Positions 23,961-36,501 of a stretch of 64,000 bases of DNA are shown here, piece after piece. The position numbers and the translations under genes are program-made. Under the pieces are notes generated by a model that saw only the letters and a list, made by a program, of their open reading frames with translations, searched no databases and had not been told where the DNA came from. Source of the stretch: Cannabis sativa (lineage: Eukaryota; Streptophyta; Magnoliopsida; Rosales; Cannabaceae); assembly GCF_029168945.1 (NCBI RefSeq), contig NC_083604.1, positions 76,338,211 through 76,402,210 of the forward strand, in the 5' to 3' direction. The number at the start of each line of letters is the position of its first letter. Position 1 is the stretch's first letter.

Positions 23961-23961
23961 T

Positions 23962-24008
<47 letters not shown>

Positions 24009-24236
24009 TTTGATATATAGAAAACTCATTGGAGTAAAGAAAGCGTTGTGCTCGTGAGAGAGGGACAGGGACAGAGTGAGAGAGAGAGAGAAGAATAGTC
24101 TCTGCCCAAAGCAACAGACACACCCACACTCCAATCCAATTCACACACAACACAGTTTAGAGTCTAGAGAAAAAGGGAGAGAAAGATTCAGAGGAGCGGA
24201 AGAAGGAGGTGGGTTTTCATTTTTGTTCATAGAGAA
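23961..24236 (+). promoter_or_regulatory. BEH2 5' leader with (GA)n microsatellites
   Basis: GA repeats at about 23961-24003 and 24077-24090, and further purine-rich sequence up to the ATG at 24237, are typical of plant 5' UTRs and core promoters. GAGA-type tracts can bind BBR/BPC proteins. No TATA box can be fixed with confidence. Confidence 0.5.
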
Positions 24237-25902
24237 ATGACGGGAGCTGCTTCATCTGGGAGGTTACCAACTTGGAAGGAGAGAGAGAACAACAAGAGGA
24301 GAGAGAGAAGGAGAAGAGCCATTGCTGCAAAGATTTACTCTGGTCTTAGAGCTCAGGGAAACTATAAACTTCCTAAACACTGTGATAACAACGAGGTTTT
24401 GAAAGCGCTTTGCTCTGAAGCTGGTTGGGTTGTTGAAGACGATGGTACTACTTACCGAAAGGTTCGTTTTTTATATTTTTTCCTGAGCTTTTTGTTCTTC
24501 AAGACTTGAATTTTTTTTGGGTTAGTTTTTGTAGATCTTCATGCATTTTTGAGGGTGAATTTTGGTTTTCCTTAATGTTTGTTTTTTGTGGGTTGTCCTC
24601 ATTTTTCTTTATCTGGGTTCTGGTGGGACACAGTAGGGTTCTGGGCTATTATGGTTTTTGCTCAATTGTTTGATTTGATTGGAAATTTGGGAGCTTTATT
24701 ATCTGAGTTGACATTTTTGGGATTTGATCTGAGTAATCTTCATAGACCAAAGGGGGCTTCAGCTTCATTGGGTTCAAGTTTGCAGCTTGACTTGCATGTT
24801 TATCTTTTCCAAATTGCTATTTGAATGTATAAATCTTCTTAATCTTTTTGGTGTTTTGTGAACTATCTTGGTTGAGGGATCTGGCTAACTGCTATGTCTT
24901 AGTTTGGAGATAAACTAGTAGAGTAAGTTGAACTTAGATTGATGGAGATTTATGATGAACAGTTAGGACTTCAACTTTTAAGTCTTTAGCTCATAGTTGG
25001 AGAGACCAGTGTTCAAAGAAGTTGAAATTAGGGACAAATAGCATTGAACTTAGTTTATAATTTATTAAATTTATGGTTTGCTCTTCATTGTTCTGTATAA
25101 GATGGTTGTACTGTTATCCTATTTCCTATCTCTGAACTATGTCTAAATTTCTCTTCTCATATAGGGAACTCAGCCACCAGCTGTAGATATTGGGGTTGCT
25201 TCAACAAACATTAGTGCATGCTCCTCTGTTCAACCAAGCCCACAATCCTCATCTTTCCCTAGTCCTGTACCATCCTATCATGCCAGCCCATCGTCGTCCT
25301 CTTTCCCGAGCCCAACTCGTTTTGATGCAAACCCCTCCAATTATCTTCTCCCGTTCCTTCGCAACATTGCTGCTATCCCTACAAATCTTCCCCATCTTAG
25401 AATCTCAAACAGCGCTCCTGTAACCCCGCCTCTTTCGTCTCCAACTTCTAGAGGTTCGAAGCCAAAACCTGACTGGGAGGCTCTTTCTAATGGCTCCCTA
25501 CAGGCATTGCGCCACCCTCTTTTTGCTGCATCTGCCCCTTCAAGTCCTACACGCCGTCACCATCTCACTCATGCTACAATACCAGAGTGTGATGAGTCTG
25601 ATGCTTCAACTGTAGATTCTGGTCGTTGGGTCAGTATGCAGACAGCAGGAGGGGCACCCTCCTCAGTGGCTCCTCCTTCTCCAACATTTAATCTCATAAA
25701 GCCAGTGGCTCAGCAGAGTATTCTACAAGATGCAGTTGGTGGGCATGGCCCAGTTGGCTGGGGAATCCCTGCTGAGATGGCACGGGGCCCAGAGTTTGAT
25801 TTTGAGAACGGCAGGGTTAAACCATGGGAGGGAGAGAGAATTCATGATATAGCTGTGGATGATCTGGAGCTTACACTTGGAAGCGGGAAAGCTCGTTGTT
25901 GA
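24237..25902 (+). CDS. BEH2: BES1/BZR1-family transcription factor (BEH2-like)
   Basis: Nuclear DNA-binding regulator of brassinosteroid-responsive genes, normally kept inactive by GSK3/BIN2 phosphorylation. Two exons, 24237-24461 and 25165-25902 (GT-AG, phase 0), give 320 residues. Residues 9-75 are the atypical bHLH DNA-binding domain ([20 protein letters not shown], then [13 protein letters not shown] and DDGTTYRKG). The exon break after Lys75 is the family position. The middle is Ser/Pro-rich with many SxxxS sites. SAPSSPTRR (198-206) is the 14-3-3-type site, and [15 protein letters not shown] (214-228) is the PEST segment hit by dominant bzr1-1D/bes1-D-type mutations. [10 protein letters not shown] (294-303) and the EAR repressor motif LELTL (309-313) complete the C-terminus, which ends GKARC as in BEH2. 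Upstream G-box/BRRE clusters are noted separately. BEH2 rather than BZR1 is favoured by [18 protein letters not shown] and the C-terminus. Confidence 0.95.
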
Positions 25903-27525
25903 TCTTCCAAGGTTCAAAATTTAGTAGGAGAATGTGTACAAATAGGGTGGGAATAGTTTGCAATATCCATGTGGATTTCATTGTGCATTCTCGAAATTAC
26001 TGATGGCGTCCCTATGGAATTGCTTTGGGGTCTACTGTTATTACTGCAACAATTGGGAAATTTCAAAATCATGTCTGGTGCATCTTGTCTTTGTTATATG
26101 TACAGTTCCTTTTCTCTTGGAGCCACTACAGAAAACCCGAAACAATTTTTTTGTTTCGTGTGCTAGAGCGAAATTTCACTCAAACTTCATATAAGGTATC
26201 GAGACCGTAGGATCTTTCGTGTTGTGGGGAAGACTCTGGCATTTGAGTTTAGAGGTTATTTTCTTCTTTCCCTAGCTAGATTATTATATTTAAAATTAGA
26301 ATGTCTTCTTGAATTGTTCATTGATCATAAGATCCAATTAGAATTAGCATATTGGGTGGTTTCACATACCTCAAACTTCAGTTATTTGTAGTTATATCAG
26401 AAAAGTAATCTCTTTTCACTTGCTTAAATTTTTGATGTGGATATATCATAACATAACCCATAATATGACATAAATGTCTTTATGTAAAATGCATTTGTTA
26501 TAATCATAGTCAGAACTTTTTGGGCACTTAAGGATGGTTGGTTAAGTAGGGTATTGTTAACTAGGCAGAGAGTTGTATCACTGAGACTTAGTATCATGAA
26601 TTTATTTATACAGAAGAAGATAAATGAAAAATGAATCAAACATGATGAAAGTGATGATTTTATTCAGTAGTACCTATCTGTGCAGTCTGAAGGTTTTGTT
26701 TCTTATCTATTATTATTATTATTATTCATGAATCATGCAAGGACTTAACATGTCTTTCTGAGTTTTCTCAGTTTTGTTGAGCTTTTGTGGTTAGTATAGT
26801 CAAAAAAGCATCTTAGAGTGAAAGCCCCAAGAGGGTCCCTCCCCATGTGATGTTTTTTTTTATTGTTATTATTTTATTTATTTATTTAAATTTTTGAAGG
26901 CATGTGACTTGTGTCATACTTGATGTTTGTAGTGTACCAACTACACTCCAATAACTCCACAATTATTAATGCATTCACTTTTACTGGTTTGCCCCCCATT
27001 GTTGTCTAGTTAGTATGAACTTCTTATTCATTGGAATCAATGGTCACTTTGTTGGAATTTGTGTTCAAACTTCAAATAACTCAACTATTTATAAAACTAA
27101 CTAACTTTAGCATAATGAAAGTATGAGTTTTTATATCTTGATTCATACTCATTTACCAGTTTAGTTAATTGTGAAAGAGATTCCTTTTTTGTTAGATTCT
27201 GCTTGATTATGATGTTCTGAAATCCTTGTTACTCTCCATGAATATAAATAAAGATGTGATTTTTCCAAAGAACCCTACTATTAAATTACCGGAATGATGA
27301 TGATTATATCACAAAATAAAATAATGATCGTAAAAGGTAATTCAACCATCCTTACCCGACATTGGGAATCCCATATGTGCATTTTTGGTTGGGCTAGTCA
27401 AATCAAAAATCAAGTCTATATTATTTTCAGATGAGTGGAAATGTATCAAGTTTTTTACCTAAAAAAAGTATCACGTTTTGTCATGAACAGTGATGTTTTT
27501 TTTTGAAGCAGTTTCTCATCTTCAT
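25903..27525 (+). other. BEH2 3' UTR and intergenic spacer
   Basis: The first ~400 bp are probably 3' UTR. Beyond that the sequence is AT-rich with an (ATT)n stretch near 26710. No gene recognised. Confidence 0.6.
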
Positions 27526-27944
27526 GTAAATTTGATTTTCTATACTTACATTTAACTAATATTTTATTTCTAAACTAATACATATCACCATTAAAAATAT
27601 ATGAGCACAAACATTAAAAAAAAAAAAAATTGGTAGTCCGATGGGGTCCGATGGTAGTCCGATGGTCACCTGATGCTACTTTTGTATGTACAAAAACATA
27701 AAAAAAAATTGGTAGTAGATTTGGTCCGATGGTAGTCCGATGGGTGGTCCGATGGGTCTGATGGGTGGCCCGATGGGGTGGCCCGATGGGTGGTCCGATG
27801 GGTGGTCCGATGGTGTAAATGGGGTGATGTAAATGGGGGTATTTTAGGGATATCATAAAAGTTGTCATATCTTACAAATATTAGTTATTATTTGTTTAGA
27901 AATTTTTTTTTAACCAAATGTAAGCATAAAAAATCAAATTTCCC
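27526..27944. mobile_element. Second foldback element of the TCCGATGG family
   Basis: The ends GTAAATTTGATTTTCTATAC (27526) and the inverted AAAAAATCAAATTTCCC (27928-27944) match the termini of the element at 13799-14547. The outer arms again carry the ATGACA/TGTCAT and AATACATAT-type pairing. The interior (27638-27812) is a run of about eleven YCYGATGG units (GTCCGATGGGTG and variants). Length 419 bp. No target duplication seen. The open frame on the minus strand encodes only Pro-Ile-Gly-Pro repeats and is not a gene. Confidence 0.75.
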
Positions 27945-28067
27945 TTTCAAAATATAGTTTCAACTCTTTTTTTTGGAAGAAATCATTCAACAAGCAGCTA
28001 AAATAATAGCTGACAACCCAATCGGGATATGGGATATGTTCCCCAATGGGAAACATGAGTAGGTTTA

Positions 28068-28080
28068 GAAACAGAAAAAC
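28068..28080. repeat. Left target-site duplication of the SINE
   Basis: GAAACAGAAAAAC immediately before the SINE, matched by GAAATAGAAAAAC at 28201-28213 after its A tail (12 of 13 bases). Confidence 0.85.
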
Positions 28081-28200
28081 TTAACCACTTGAGGCTAGCT
28101 CAAGTGGCATAGGTGTGAGTGTGTGTTGGAGGTCCTAGATTCGTGTCCCAGGTGAAACAGGATTGTAATATATAAATGCTTAAACCAAAAAAAAAAAAAA
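28081..28200 (+). mobile_element. tRNA-derived SINE, 120 bp, with A tail
   Basis: A short non-autonomous retroposon. The internal RNA polymerase III promoter is visible: a box A like TAGCTCAAGTGG (28096-28107) and, about 30 bases on, a box B like GATTCGTGTCC (28138-28148). It ends in an A16-type tail at 28186-28200. The 13 bp duplications on both sides with one mismatch confirm LINE-type insertion. It would depend on a LINE for mobility. Confidence 0.88.
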
Positions 28201-28213
28201 GAAATAGAAAAAC
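28201..28213. repeat. Right target-site duplication of the SINE
   Basis: GAAATAGAAAAAC, the partner of 28068-28080. Confidence 0.85.
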
Positions 28214-28319
28214 GAGCAAATTAATCGATCGCTTGATTTCTTAATCGGTTAACAAAAGAAACATAAATAATATTTATATAAAAAAAATAATATTACAATT
28301 AATTTTAAGAAAAGTTATA

Positions 28320-28990
28320 TTCAAGTTCCTTCACAACTCAGGAGACACAATAATAGAAATTGTTGTAGTAGGTTCATTCAACTCTAGCTTGAGCATTGAA
28401 TTATTATGGAAGGTGCGTATTTGCACCATTAACAACTTCTTCGGTTGAAGAGAACTTGTTATTCCAAACAAGTGAATGACTAAAAACGACTTGATGGCGA
28501 GCCATCAAAGAACAAAGAAGATGAACCAACAACGAAATAAAACAAAAGACACTCAAAACTATATCACAGAGATAAAACTAATATATAGAACCGACCTCTC
28601 GTCACAACACCATGCTGCAATAGCAAAACCTAATCGCCAAATTTGATTTGAAACCACCCTTCACAACACCATGGACCGAAACAATCCCTACTCGATCCGA
28701 AAGCAAGGCCATCCTTAGACCACCATGCCACCGCCAACAATCCTACCTAGATACTGATCGGACGAACCTTCCAACTGCAACAGACAAAGCCCAAAACCCG
28801 CAAGAAATTGCTAATAACAAAGAACAACCCATTGAGAAAAGGAATACAACGCATAGAGAAGAAACCCATCATGCTACGTCTGCTGCATTGATCACAAACC
28901 CCGACTAAGCTATGCCTAAGCCCGGAGAAAGTTGGCGGGTCAACACAAAGAAAAAAGACAAACTATGACAACTAAAGATTTAGGCATGAA
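28320..28990. other. GC-richer island of unknown origin
   Basis: This block stands out from its AT-rich flanks by composition. An 86-codon frame at 28648-28908 is rich in Thr, Gln, Arg and Pro and has no recognisable motif. It resembles the edges of an unclassified plant repeat, but I cannot name it or find ends. Not called as a gene. Confidence 0.35.
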
Positions 28991-30527
28991 AAGTCTTACC
29001 GTATTTACCATACGATAAAGAACCCTAAACAATATTCTTTCTTATTAGTTTAGTTAAGATATTATTATTTCTAGTTATTAATTACTATTATTATTTTTGA
29101 ACAGATAACCACTTAAATGGTCTTCAATTGAAAAATACTCATTACTAGTTTGGTGAAATATAGTTTCAACTCCTAATTTGAAGGTTTTTCCTTTTTTTTT
29201 TTTAATAAAAAAATAAAAATGGAAGGTATGAATTTACAAATAGCTAAAATTTCATAATAAGAACTAAGAAGTAATTTTAAGAATCTTACCTATTATTTTA
29301 TTGAATAAATATAATTTATCCTTCTGAACTGACTCTTATAAAGTTTTGTTCTTAATTTAAAATTTCTTCTTGTATTATAAAATTGCTACAAATAACGCCC
29401 TCCAGTTAATAATTTGTTGATGGAGCACTAATATGACGTCAAACAAATCCAATTCATGATTACTGAAAAAATAATTACATAAAAGAGAGTCTAATAATGA
29501 ATTATTTGAATATGTATAAGTATTCTTAGAGTTAATGTTTGTATGTCTAATGTCAACAATTGAATTTAAAATTGGTAAATAAATCTTTGTACTACAATTA
29601 TACTTGTAACTTATAGCTACATAAGTAAGTTATTTTAAAAATGAGTAGAATGTAATTAAAGGAAGATATTTGTAATGATTTATATAATTCTAGAAAAAAT
29701 TTCACAACAAAAAAAGTTAAAAGGACAAAATTTTACAATGATGATAGTTTAGGCAAAAAAAAAATATATACATTAATTCTTTTTTATTATATATGCTAAT
29801 GGAAAGGGAGATTTATTTAGGATTTTTTACATGATACACCAAAAACTAAAAATACAATTACAAAAATACGTTAATATAGAGAAATTTTTATTTTTACAGT
29901 TTGAATTTTTCTGTTTACAAAAATATGTTCTTCAATTAAAACTGTATAGTTTATTTATGATTGTTGTGATATTAATTTCTCATTACTTTTTATTTTTTAC
30001 TGAGAAAATTATATTTTTTTTATAATTTTGATACTTTAAAATCAAATAATTTGTATAATTGTAATACATATATATAGGTCCTAAAATTTTAAATGAAATA
30101 TGTTCTAAAAAAGTATTGAGGAAATTATACTACATACCTCTTTTAATTTGATGCTTTGAATTTTCTTTCTTCTTCAAAATCTATTATGTTTACTTCTTTT
30201 TTCAATCATTCTACCAATTTTACCCCTATTACTTCACAAGAGTTTTTATTCTTCTCTAATTAAAATTTTACCCATACTTTCTCACAAATTTACACATCCA
30301 TCTACAAAGAATACAAATCTATTATGTTTGAAATTATGTCTTAGTTATGTGAGTGTGTGAAGATATTTGGGTACAATACTCATAAAAAGAGCTATATTTG
30401 AATTCAATTTTATTTAGAGGTAAATTTAGTTAATGTATACAAAAAAAAGGTATTTTTCAACATCTCCCAAAAGTATTTATGAAAGGACCCCATTCATTTA
30501 TACGTGACAACAACTTAAAACTCTTTG
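28991..30527. other. AT-rich spacer
   Basis: Simple AT-rich sequence with long T and A runs. No gene, RNA gene or bounded element recognised. Confidence 0.6.
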
Positions 30528-31530
30528 GGTTCGTTTGGTACGCCATATTGTATTGTATTGTGTTGTGTTTGGATTGTATTGTATTAGTACTATTTAATAC
30601 AATACTATGTTTTGGTATGACTTGATTAATAGATTATGTAAAGTTATAATATCTTTTTAATACACCCGATCCCAACACCAACTACAGGTCGGGTCCGAGT
30701 CTCGCTTCGGGTCCCGGGTCTAGGTTCGGGTCCGGGTTCGGTGTCCGAGTCCGGATTCGGGTCCGAGTCTCGGGTCCAGGTTCGGGTCTAGGTCCAGGTC
30801 TGAGTCCAGGGTCTAAGTTTGGGGTTTGGGTCCGAGTTTGGGGTTTGGGTCCGAGTTTGGGGTCTCGGGTCCGGGTCCAAGTTCGAGTTCGGGTTCGAGT
30901 CTAGGTCCAAAACATGGTTTGGGGTCCGAGTCTAGGTCCCGGGTTTGGGTTTGTGTCCGGGTTCAAGTCCCAGTCCTCCAAATCTAGAGTTCATGTCTGG
31001 GGTTCGGGTTCGGGTCTTGGGTCTCGGGTCAAGGTTCGTGTCTAGGTTTAGGTGTGGGTCCGAGTCTAGGTTCGAATTCGGGTCTAAGTCCGGGTTTGGG
31101 TCCAAGTCTGAGTTCGGGTCCGAGTCTGGGGTTCGAGTTCGGGTTTGGGTTCGAATCTCAGGTCTAAGTTTGGGTTTGGGGTCTAGGTTCGGAGTCCGAG
31201 TCTCAAGTTTAAGTCTGGGTCTAGGTTTGGGTTCGGGGTCCAAGTTCAAAGTCCAAGTCTAGAGTCTGGGTCTCGGGTTTGGATTCGGGTTTGGGTCCAG
31301 GTTCTGAGTCCATGTCAGAGATTAGTGTTAATCCCAAATTCTTTGTAAATATTATAATACAAACTAATACAGATCATTTGTTATTTATTAAATAATGCAA
31401 CAAACACTGTATTAAAGAATTTGGTCATAATAATTAATTCAGTACATTGTTTTATCTAAACATAGTGTTATTTATTATTTAATACAAGTGTTATTTATTA
31501 TTTAATACAATACGACTCTTTTACAGCTTA
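30528..31530. mobile_element. Probable MITE carrying a minisatellite
   Basis: The left end, GGTTCGTTTGGTACGCCATA followed by TTGTATTGTATTG, is the terminus of a widespread plant MITE type. The right side contains inverted AATACAATACGAC (about 31503) and repeated TTATTTATTATTTAATACAA units. The right terminus itself is decayed, so the end is approximate. The centre is the GGGTCC-type minisatellite described separately. Confidence 0.5.
30670..31320. repeat. Degenerate hexamer minisatellite (GGGTCC/GGTTCG/AGTCCG)
   Basis: About 650 bp made of variants of a 6-base unit, such as GGGTCC, GGTTCG, GAGTCT, GGTCCG and GGTTTG, with occasional single-base slips. Because the period is a multiple of three, long frames stay open on both strands (30945-31262 + and 30932-31249 -). 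They would encode Gly/Ser/Arg/Val or Asp/Pro/Asn/Leu repeats. These are artefacts of the repeat, not genes. Confidence 0.9.
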
Positions 31531-32081
31531 AACAACAAGCCATTTATTGTCAAATTTATACTCTAATCTTAATGCCATAACTTCAAAAGAATATTTCTTA
31601 ATACCCACCTTGTTGATCAAATTGTATATAACACTAGTCTTGTTTGAACTTTGAAGTGATGTTTTTCAAATTGTTCAATTTCTTAAATGACAATTTAATT
31701 AATCAAGTTTTTTTTTTTTTGCAATGACAATTTAATGAAGTTTGACAACACGTTAATTAGAAAAAAGTAATAAAAGAAACTATACACAAGCATAAGGTGT
31801 TCTTGGGATGATAAGTCATACATAATATATAATTTTGTCCCACATTATTCATGTTTCTTATAATAGAGTTTTAAGAGTTGGATAAATAAATGTATATAAC
31901 TAAAACTGTAAAAAGGAAATTATGAAACTTACTTCTAAAATAAAAATAGAATTTTTCAAATGAAACCAAATCATTCAATTCATATCCAAATTATTAACAA
32001 AAAGACCAATTTATTCGTATTATTCTTATTTCATAAAGAGACCATGCAACATAACGATTACACAGATAGTCCAAGTCAAGC
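31531..32081. other. Intergenic spacer and APP1 3' UTR
   Basis: AT-rich. The last ~150 bp directly before the minus-strand stop codon are probably APP1 3' UTR. No other gene. Confidence 0.6.
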
Positions 32082-35000
32082 TCACACTGAAATAGGTTCA
32101 GTGGCTGTGTGCAGCCAAGACTTCTGGGTTTCGTTCAAGTATGGCGCTAAAATATCCTTACACTTCGAATGGTACGAATTCAACCAATCCAACTCTTCTG
32201 GTGTTAACAACTTCAGGTCAATTAGCTTTTTCTGATATGGTGCCTGATGTACAATTTATATATATTTGTTTATATATATATATATAATATGATATAAGAC
32301 AGTTTAGCTGACAAACTTAACATTCAACAATTCAAAAAAATATTAACAAAAACGTACCCATGTTATATGCTCAAATGATAAGTAACCCTTGTCACCAAAG
32401 TTAAATTTTGTATCAGCTTCGTGGATTATAAGAACATTCTCCAACCTTATACCGAAATTACCATCCTCGTAGTAACCAGGTTCTGTGTCATTTAGTTTTA
32501 AGTACATAAAAATATAATTTATATACATTATTGAAAGAAGAATAGAAAAAACACTTACAGATGCTACTGAGTCTCAATGAAAATCTAACTACTAGGCATG
32601 GGTTATAATTGAAGATTGCATTAAGGGGTTCAACAAGTAAAGACAATGACACCGAGATACTAACCATCTGTTACAGTCATAGAAGCTTGTAATGGCACAT
32701 TTCGAGCATGTGGTCTGAAACTAATCAAATGGGGTCCTGTTCAATAGAAAAAAAAAACAACCATGATCAAGAAATATATAAATTTTCATGAATCAACTGA
32801 AGTAACACTATCTATTGGATAATTCAGGAAAAGCAAACACTCCTAGTTAGCATCTACCTTCATGGACATTTAAGTAGGATCCAATTCCATGACCAGTACC
32901 ATGCCTATAATCAAGACCGTACTTCCACAACGGAACTCGAGCAAGAATGTCAAGGGAGTGACCTGTACGCAAAGGATACATAAATGTTTCCATTTATCTT
33001 CATAGTAATCAAAAATAAACAAATACGACAGGTGAGATACCGTTAGTTCCATTAGGAAATCGAGCATTTCCAAGTGCTATATGACCCTTGAGAACCTGCA
33101 GAAATGAAACAAAATCAGACAAGTTTCAAAGTTTAAATAAAGCATGATAGAATGAAAATGAAACAGTACTTACAGCAGTATAGCATGCTTTTTCATGTGC
33201 TGATGGTTTCCCAAAATGCACTGTCCTTGTTATATCAGTTGTTCCATCCAAATACTTCATAAAAGCAATCGACATTACAGTTAAAAGGCAAAAAAGGCTT
33301 TATAGTTAAATGGCATACTAGAATTGAAGTGTACCAATTTCCAGGCATATATACACTGGAGTACTAATGACAATTGACAAACCTGTGCTCCTGAATCAAA
33401 AAGATAGATGCTATCTGGATCTAATTCGGCACAAGTTTCTTCATGTGGTGAATAATGAATGATTGCTGCATTTGGACCCACAGACGAAATAGTAGGGAAA
33501 CTTAAGCCTCTAAAATGCTGCAAAATCGATGAATTCATTAAAATGACAAGGTTGTTCAAGCAGTGGCATGCTATTAATATTTCAACAAATATCTGAGGCA
33601 AGGCTTCAAGATAAACTAAAGTATAATTCTAGTCCATTCCTAAAATAGTATGGTACTTTTAAGTTTTTGGGTAGTACTATCTTTATTATAATTTCAATTG
33701 CAAAAACATAGAATCATGAATGAATATCATTTTTACTCAACACTTCTTTTTCTAATTGTACTGTATACATATAAATTTATACGAGTAATGCTAGACACAC
33801 ACATGTAAAAAAGATGTGTGCAATTTGAGTGTGTCAAAATCATTACTCTTATTATATATATCCTACAACATATTAGAATACACCTATTTCTGGAGCAGCT
33901 TGTGAATAGTTCAAAACCAAGTCACCTGTCCTAAATGAAAAGTAGAGGAAGCTACAGGTTACCTCTTTTGAGGCTCGGAAACTCTCCAGTTTATCACTTA
34001 CAGTCAGTTCTGTCAATTTCCTGGTTCCCCTGCCATAATGATTGAACATATGAAACACACCAAAAGATTATATAATAGACCGTTAACTTCTTCAAAATAT
34101 TCTAGTAACAGTCAGAAAGGTTCCTTTCATATCATGTATAGGATGCAGGTAAAGCTTCCTATGTAGCATATCACATTATCATGGCTACCTATCACTATAG
34201 GATCTGAGGCGTAGCTCTGAAAGACATTGATAAGTAACCAACATTAAGTTGTCCTTGCTATTTAATTTTTATTTCTGTTTTTTTTCTTTCTTTTTTTAAG
34301 AAACTTTAGATTGTATTAATAGAGAAAATATGTAGAAACGTATAAGCAATCAGTTAACAAAGTCTTCAATATTGCCTTGATAAATTAACTCACAAATTAT
34401 TCTTCTTCTTTGAACTCTCTTTCTCCAAGAAGTAACCAGAAGCGCCATAATTGTCCTGCATCTGAAAGTTACGTAGAGTAGCTTCAGTGTGAGCCCTTTG
34501 TTATAGTTGCATCGGCTAATAAACTAAATCATCTAAAAGAAAGAATAATAAAGGAACATTCAGAAGCTGTCTACATGTAAGTTTCATGAAGTACCTCCTT
34601 ATCCAACCAGACAAGATACTGCACAACAGCTGCACCATCTCGAATATGTGCCTTTTTTAATCCTTCCAACTCGATTGGGTTCTAAAATTTTGACCAGTCA
34701 ATTGTGAAAGCCAAAGTTAATCATACAAGAAGAACACACAAGTATTGATCAGTCAGTTAACGAAACACTTGGAAAACATAACTGTCTCCAAGCAATGCAA
34801 ATCATAAAGAAACTAAAAATGTCACCTTTAAAGCTTTTGCAAGTGCCAATGGTGATGGTTTCAAGAGGGCGTTCTCAAAGTTCAATTTTGTGTACAAAGC
34901 ATAACAGCATGTACTAGGGTCTGCCCATACAAGCTCATAATCATTCTCTTCTGCTTCAGATGTGCCATTACCTACTGTCTTGATGTCAACATGTTTGAGA

Positions 35001-36501
35001 TTATTAGATGCAAGCAATTTGACATCTGAACTTACATCACTGTATTCCCGTATTTCAATACCATTCCCCTCCAAGTGAAGCTTGACCTGGTTAGTAAGAC
35101 ACATTTCTGAGATAAATCTTAAACAATGTAGACACCATTAATAATAAGGCCACTTTCAATAGGCATCAATTACTCTATACAAATTCCGGTAAATTATGAT
35201 AAGCTAACAATATGAACATTTGCAAGGATAAGGTAGTTCCATTTATGCCTCCTTATTTCACGTGTTTTTACAAACAGCAAAATTGCTTCATTTGTCTCCA
35301 TGAGGAAAACATGATATACGGATTTAACTGACCTCAGGAGAGATCTTCCTTTTGTCAACATAAAAGAAAGCTGAATCCAAAGTCACTATAGCAAATGCAT
35401 GAACAACTGGACAGTAGGACACATCACTCCCACGAATATTATACAACCAAGCAACCTGCGAAATCGAAATTCCAATCATAAGACAAAATCAAGAAGAAAT
35501 CAAAGACTAGTGACATCCATTGACAACCAGACTTGGTAGGAAATAAGAAAAGATAAACTCACTTCATCAAGTGATGTGAAAATTATGCCTCTAGCTGTTT
35601 GTTGTGCAAGATTTTGTCTTAGATCCTTCAACTTTTCATCCACAGAACGGCCAGCATATTCCATAGGCTGTACATTAACGGGATTTAATTCCACTGGTGG
35701 CCTGTTTTTCCAAACTTCATCTACCAAATTAGTGGATGTCTGAACCAACTTTTGCCCTTTCTTGACAAAACCATGCTCCCATCTTTGAGCAGTGTCTATT
35801 GAAATGCACCAAGGATCAATACCAACGGCTGCATCTTCAGGCAGATTCTAAAAGACAAAACCACCATGAATTGGAATTACACAAGAAAAACCTTGTTACA
35901 TTTAGTAGCTATTTTGACTATAAAGAATTATAATTATTCAAAGTAAGAATGACTCACATCAGCCATCCAGACATCCACAGCAGGGTCTTCTCCCATACGC
36001 ATAAGAGTCCACTGGTCACTAAGTTCCTGAGTTGCCTGCAAAAAATAGCGTCCATCTGTCCACAACCGAGCTCCATCCATGGTTATAAGTGCCAAACCTT
36101 TCAAATAACAAAAATACCCAATTCAGTATTCCCATAATTATTTGAACAAACAGACCACTGAAGATTAACATCGAAAACAACAGACCTGCACTTCCAGAGA
36201 ACCCAGAAACGAACGCCCGTCTCTTATCTCGTGCAGATACATACTCGCTCTGATAAAAAATCATCAATAAAATTGAATTATGAAAAAAAAAAATCAATCG
36301 AGAAAATTTCTTATCCCAAATCAGAGATTGAACACAATATCTACGACAAAAGCTGATAATAAGCAGAGTTTCGATTGAAATAAGTCAATTCAGAAGAAAG
36401 AGAGAAACCTGATGGTAATCCTCAGAAGGAACAACTAAAGCATCAAGAGGCGGAGAGTGAGAAGCCATTAAAGACCTCAACGAAGCAAGAATGTCTGCCA
36501 T
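32082..36501 (-). CDS. APP1: Xaa-Pro aminopeptidase P (APP1-like)
   Basis: Dimanganese aminopeptidase that removes an N-terminal residue preceding proline. The Arabidopsis homologue also binds the auxin-transport inhibitor NPA. Sixteen exons on the minus strand: 36501-36409, 36249-36186, 36097-35958, 35847-35563, 35455-35333, 35086-34826, 34681-34595, 34461-34394, 34029-33963, 33517-33383, 33254-33174, 33095-33041, 32962-32858, 32736-32665, 32482-32358, 32243-32082. All junctions are GT-AG, the frame is unbroken, and the product is 640 residues against about 645 in the family. Creatinase-type N-terminal domains precede a pita-bread C-terminal domain. All five metal ligands are present: Asp437 (FDSGAQ), Asp448 (GTTDITRT), His511 (HGTGHGIG), Glu546 (DEPGYY) and Glu560 (GIRLEN). 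There is no signal peptide, so it should be cytosolic. A LINE has inserted about 370 bp upstream of its ATG. Confidence 0.97.
33780..33852. repeat. Small inverted repeat in an APP1 intron
   Basis: ACGAGTAATGCTAGACACAC on the left faces GTGTGTCAAAATCATTACTC on the right. About 70 bp of foldback sequence lies in the intron between exons 9 and 10. It looks like a short MITE. No effect on splicing is evident. Confidence 0.55.

Noticed and set aside
27614..27868. 84-codon minus-strand Pro-Ile-Gly-Pro repeat frame
   Set aside because: Direct translation of the TCCGATGG array in the foldback element.
28648..28908. 86-codon plus-strand frame in the GC-richer island
   Set aside because: Thr/Gln/Arg-rich, no recognisable domain, no splice or promoter context. 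Kept only as an unexplained island.
30932..31262. 105-codon frames on both strands resembling repeat proteins
   Set aside because: Both are consequences of a 6-base repeat period, with no start context or conserved sequence.
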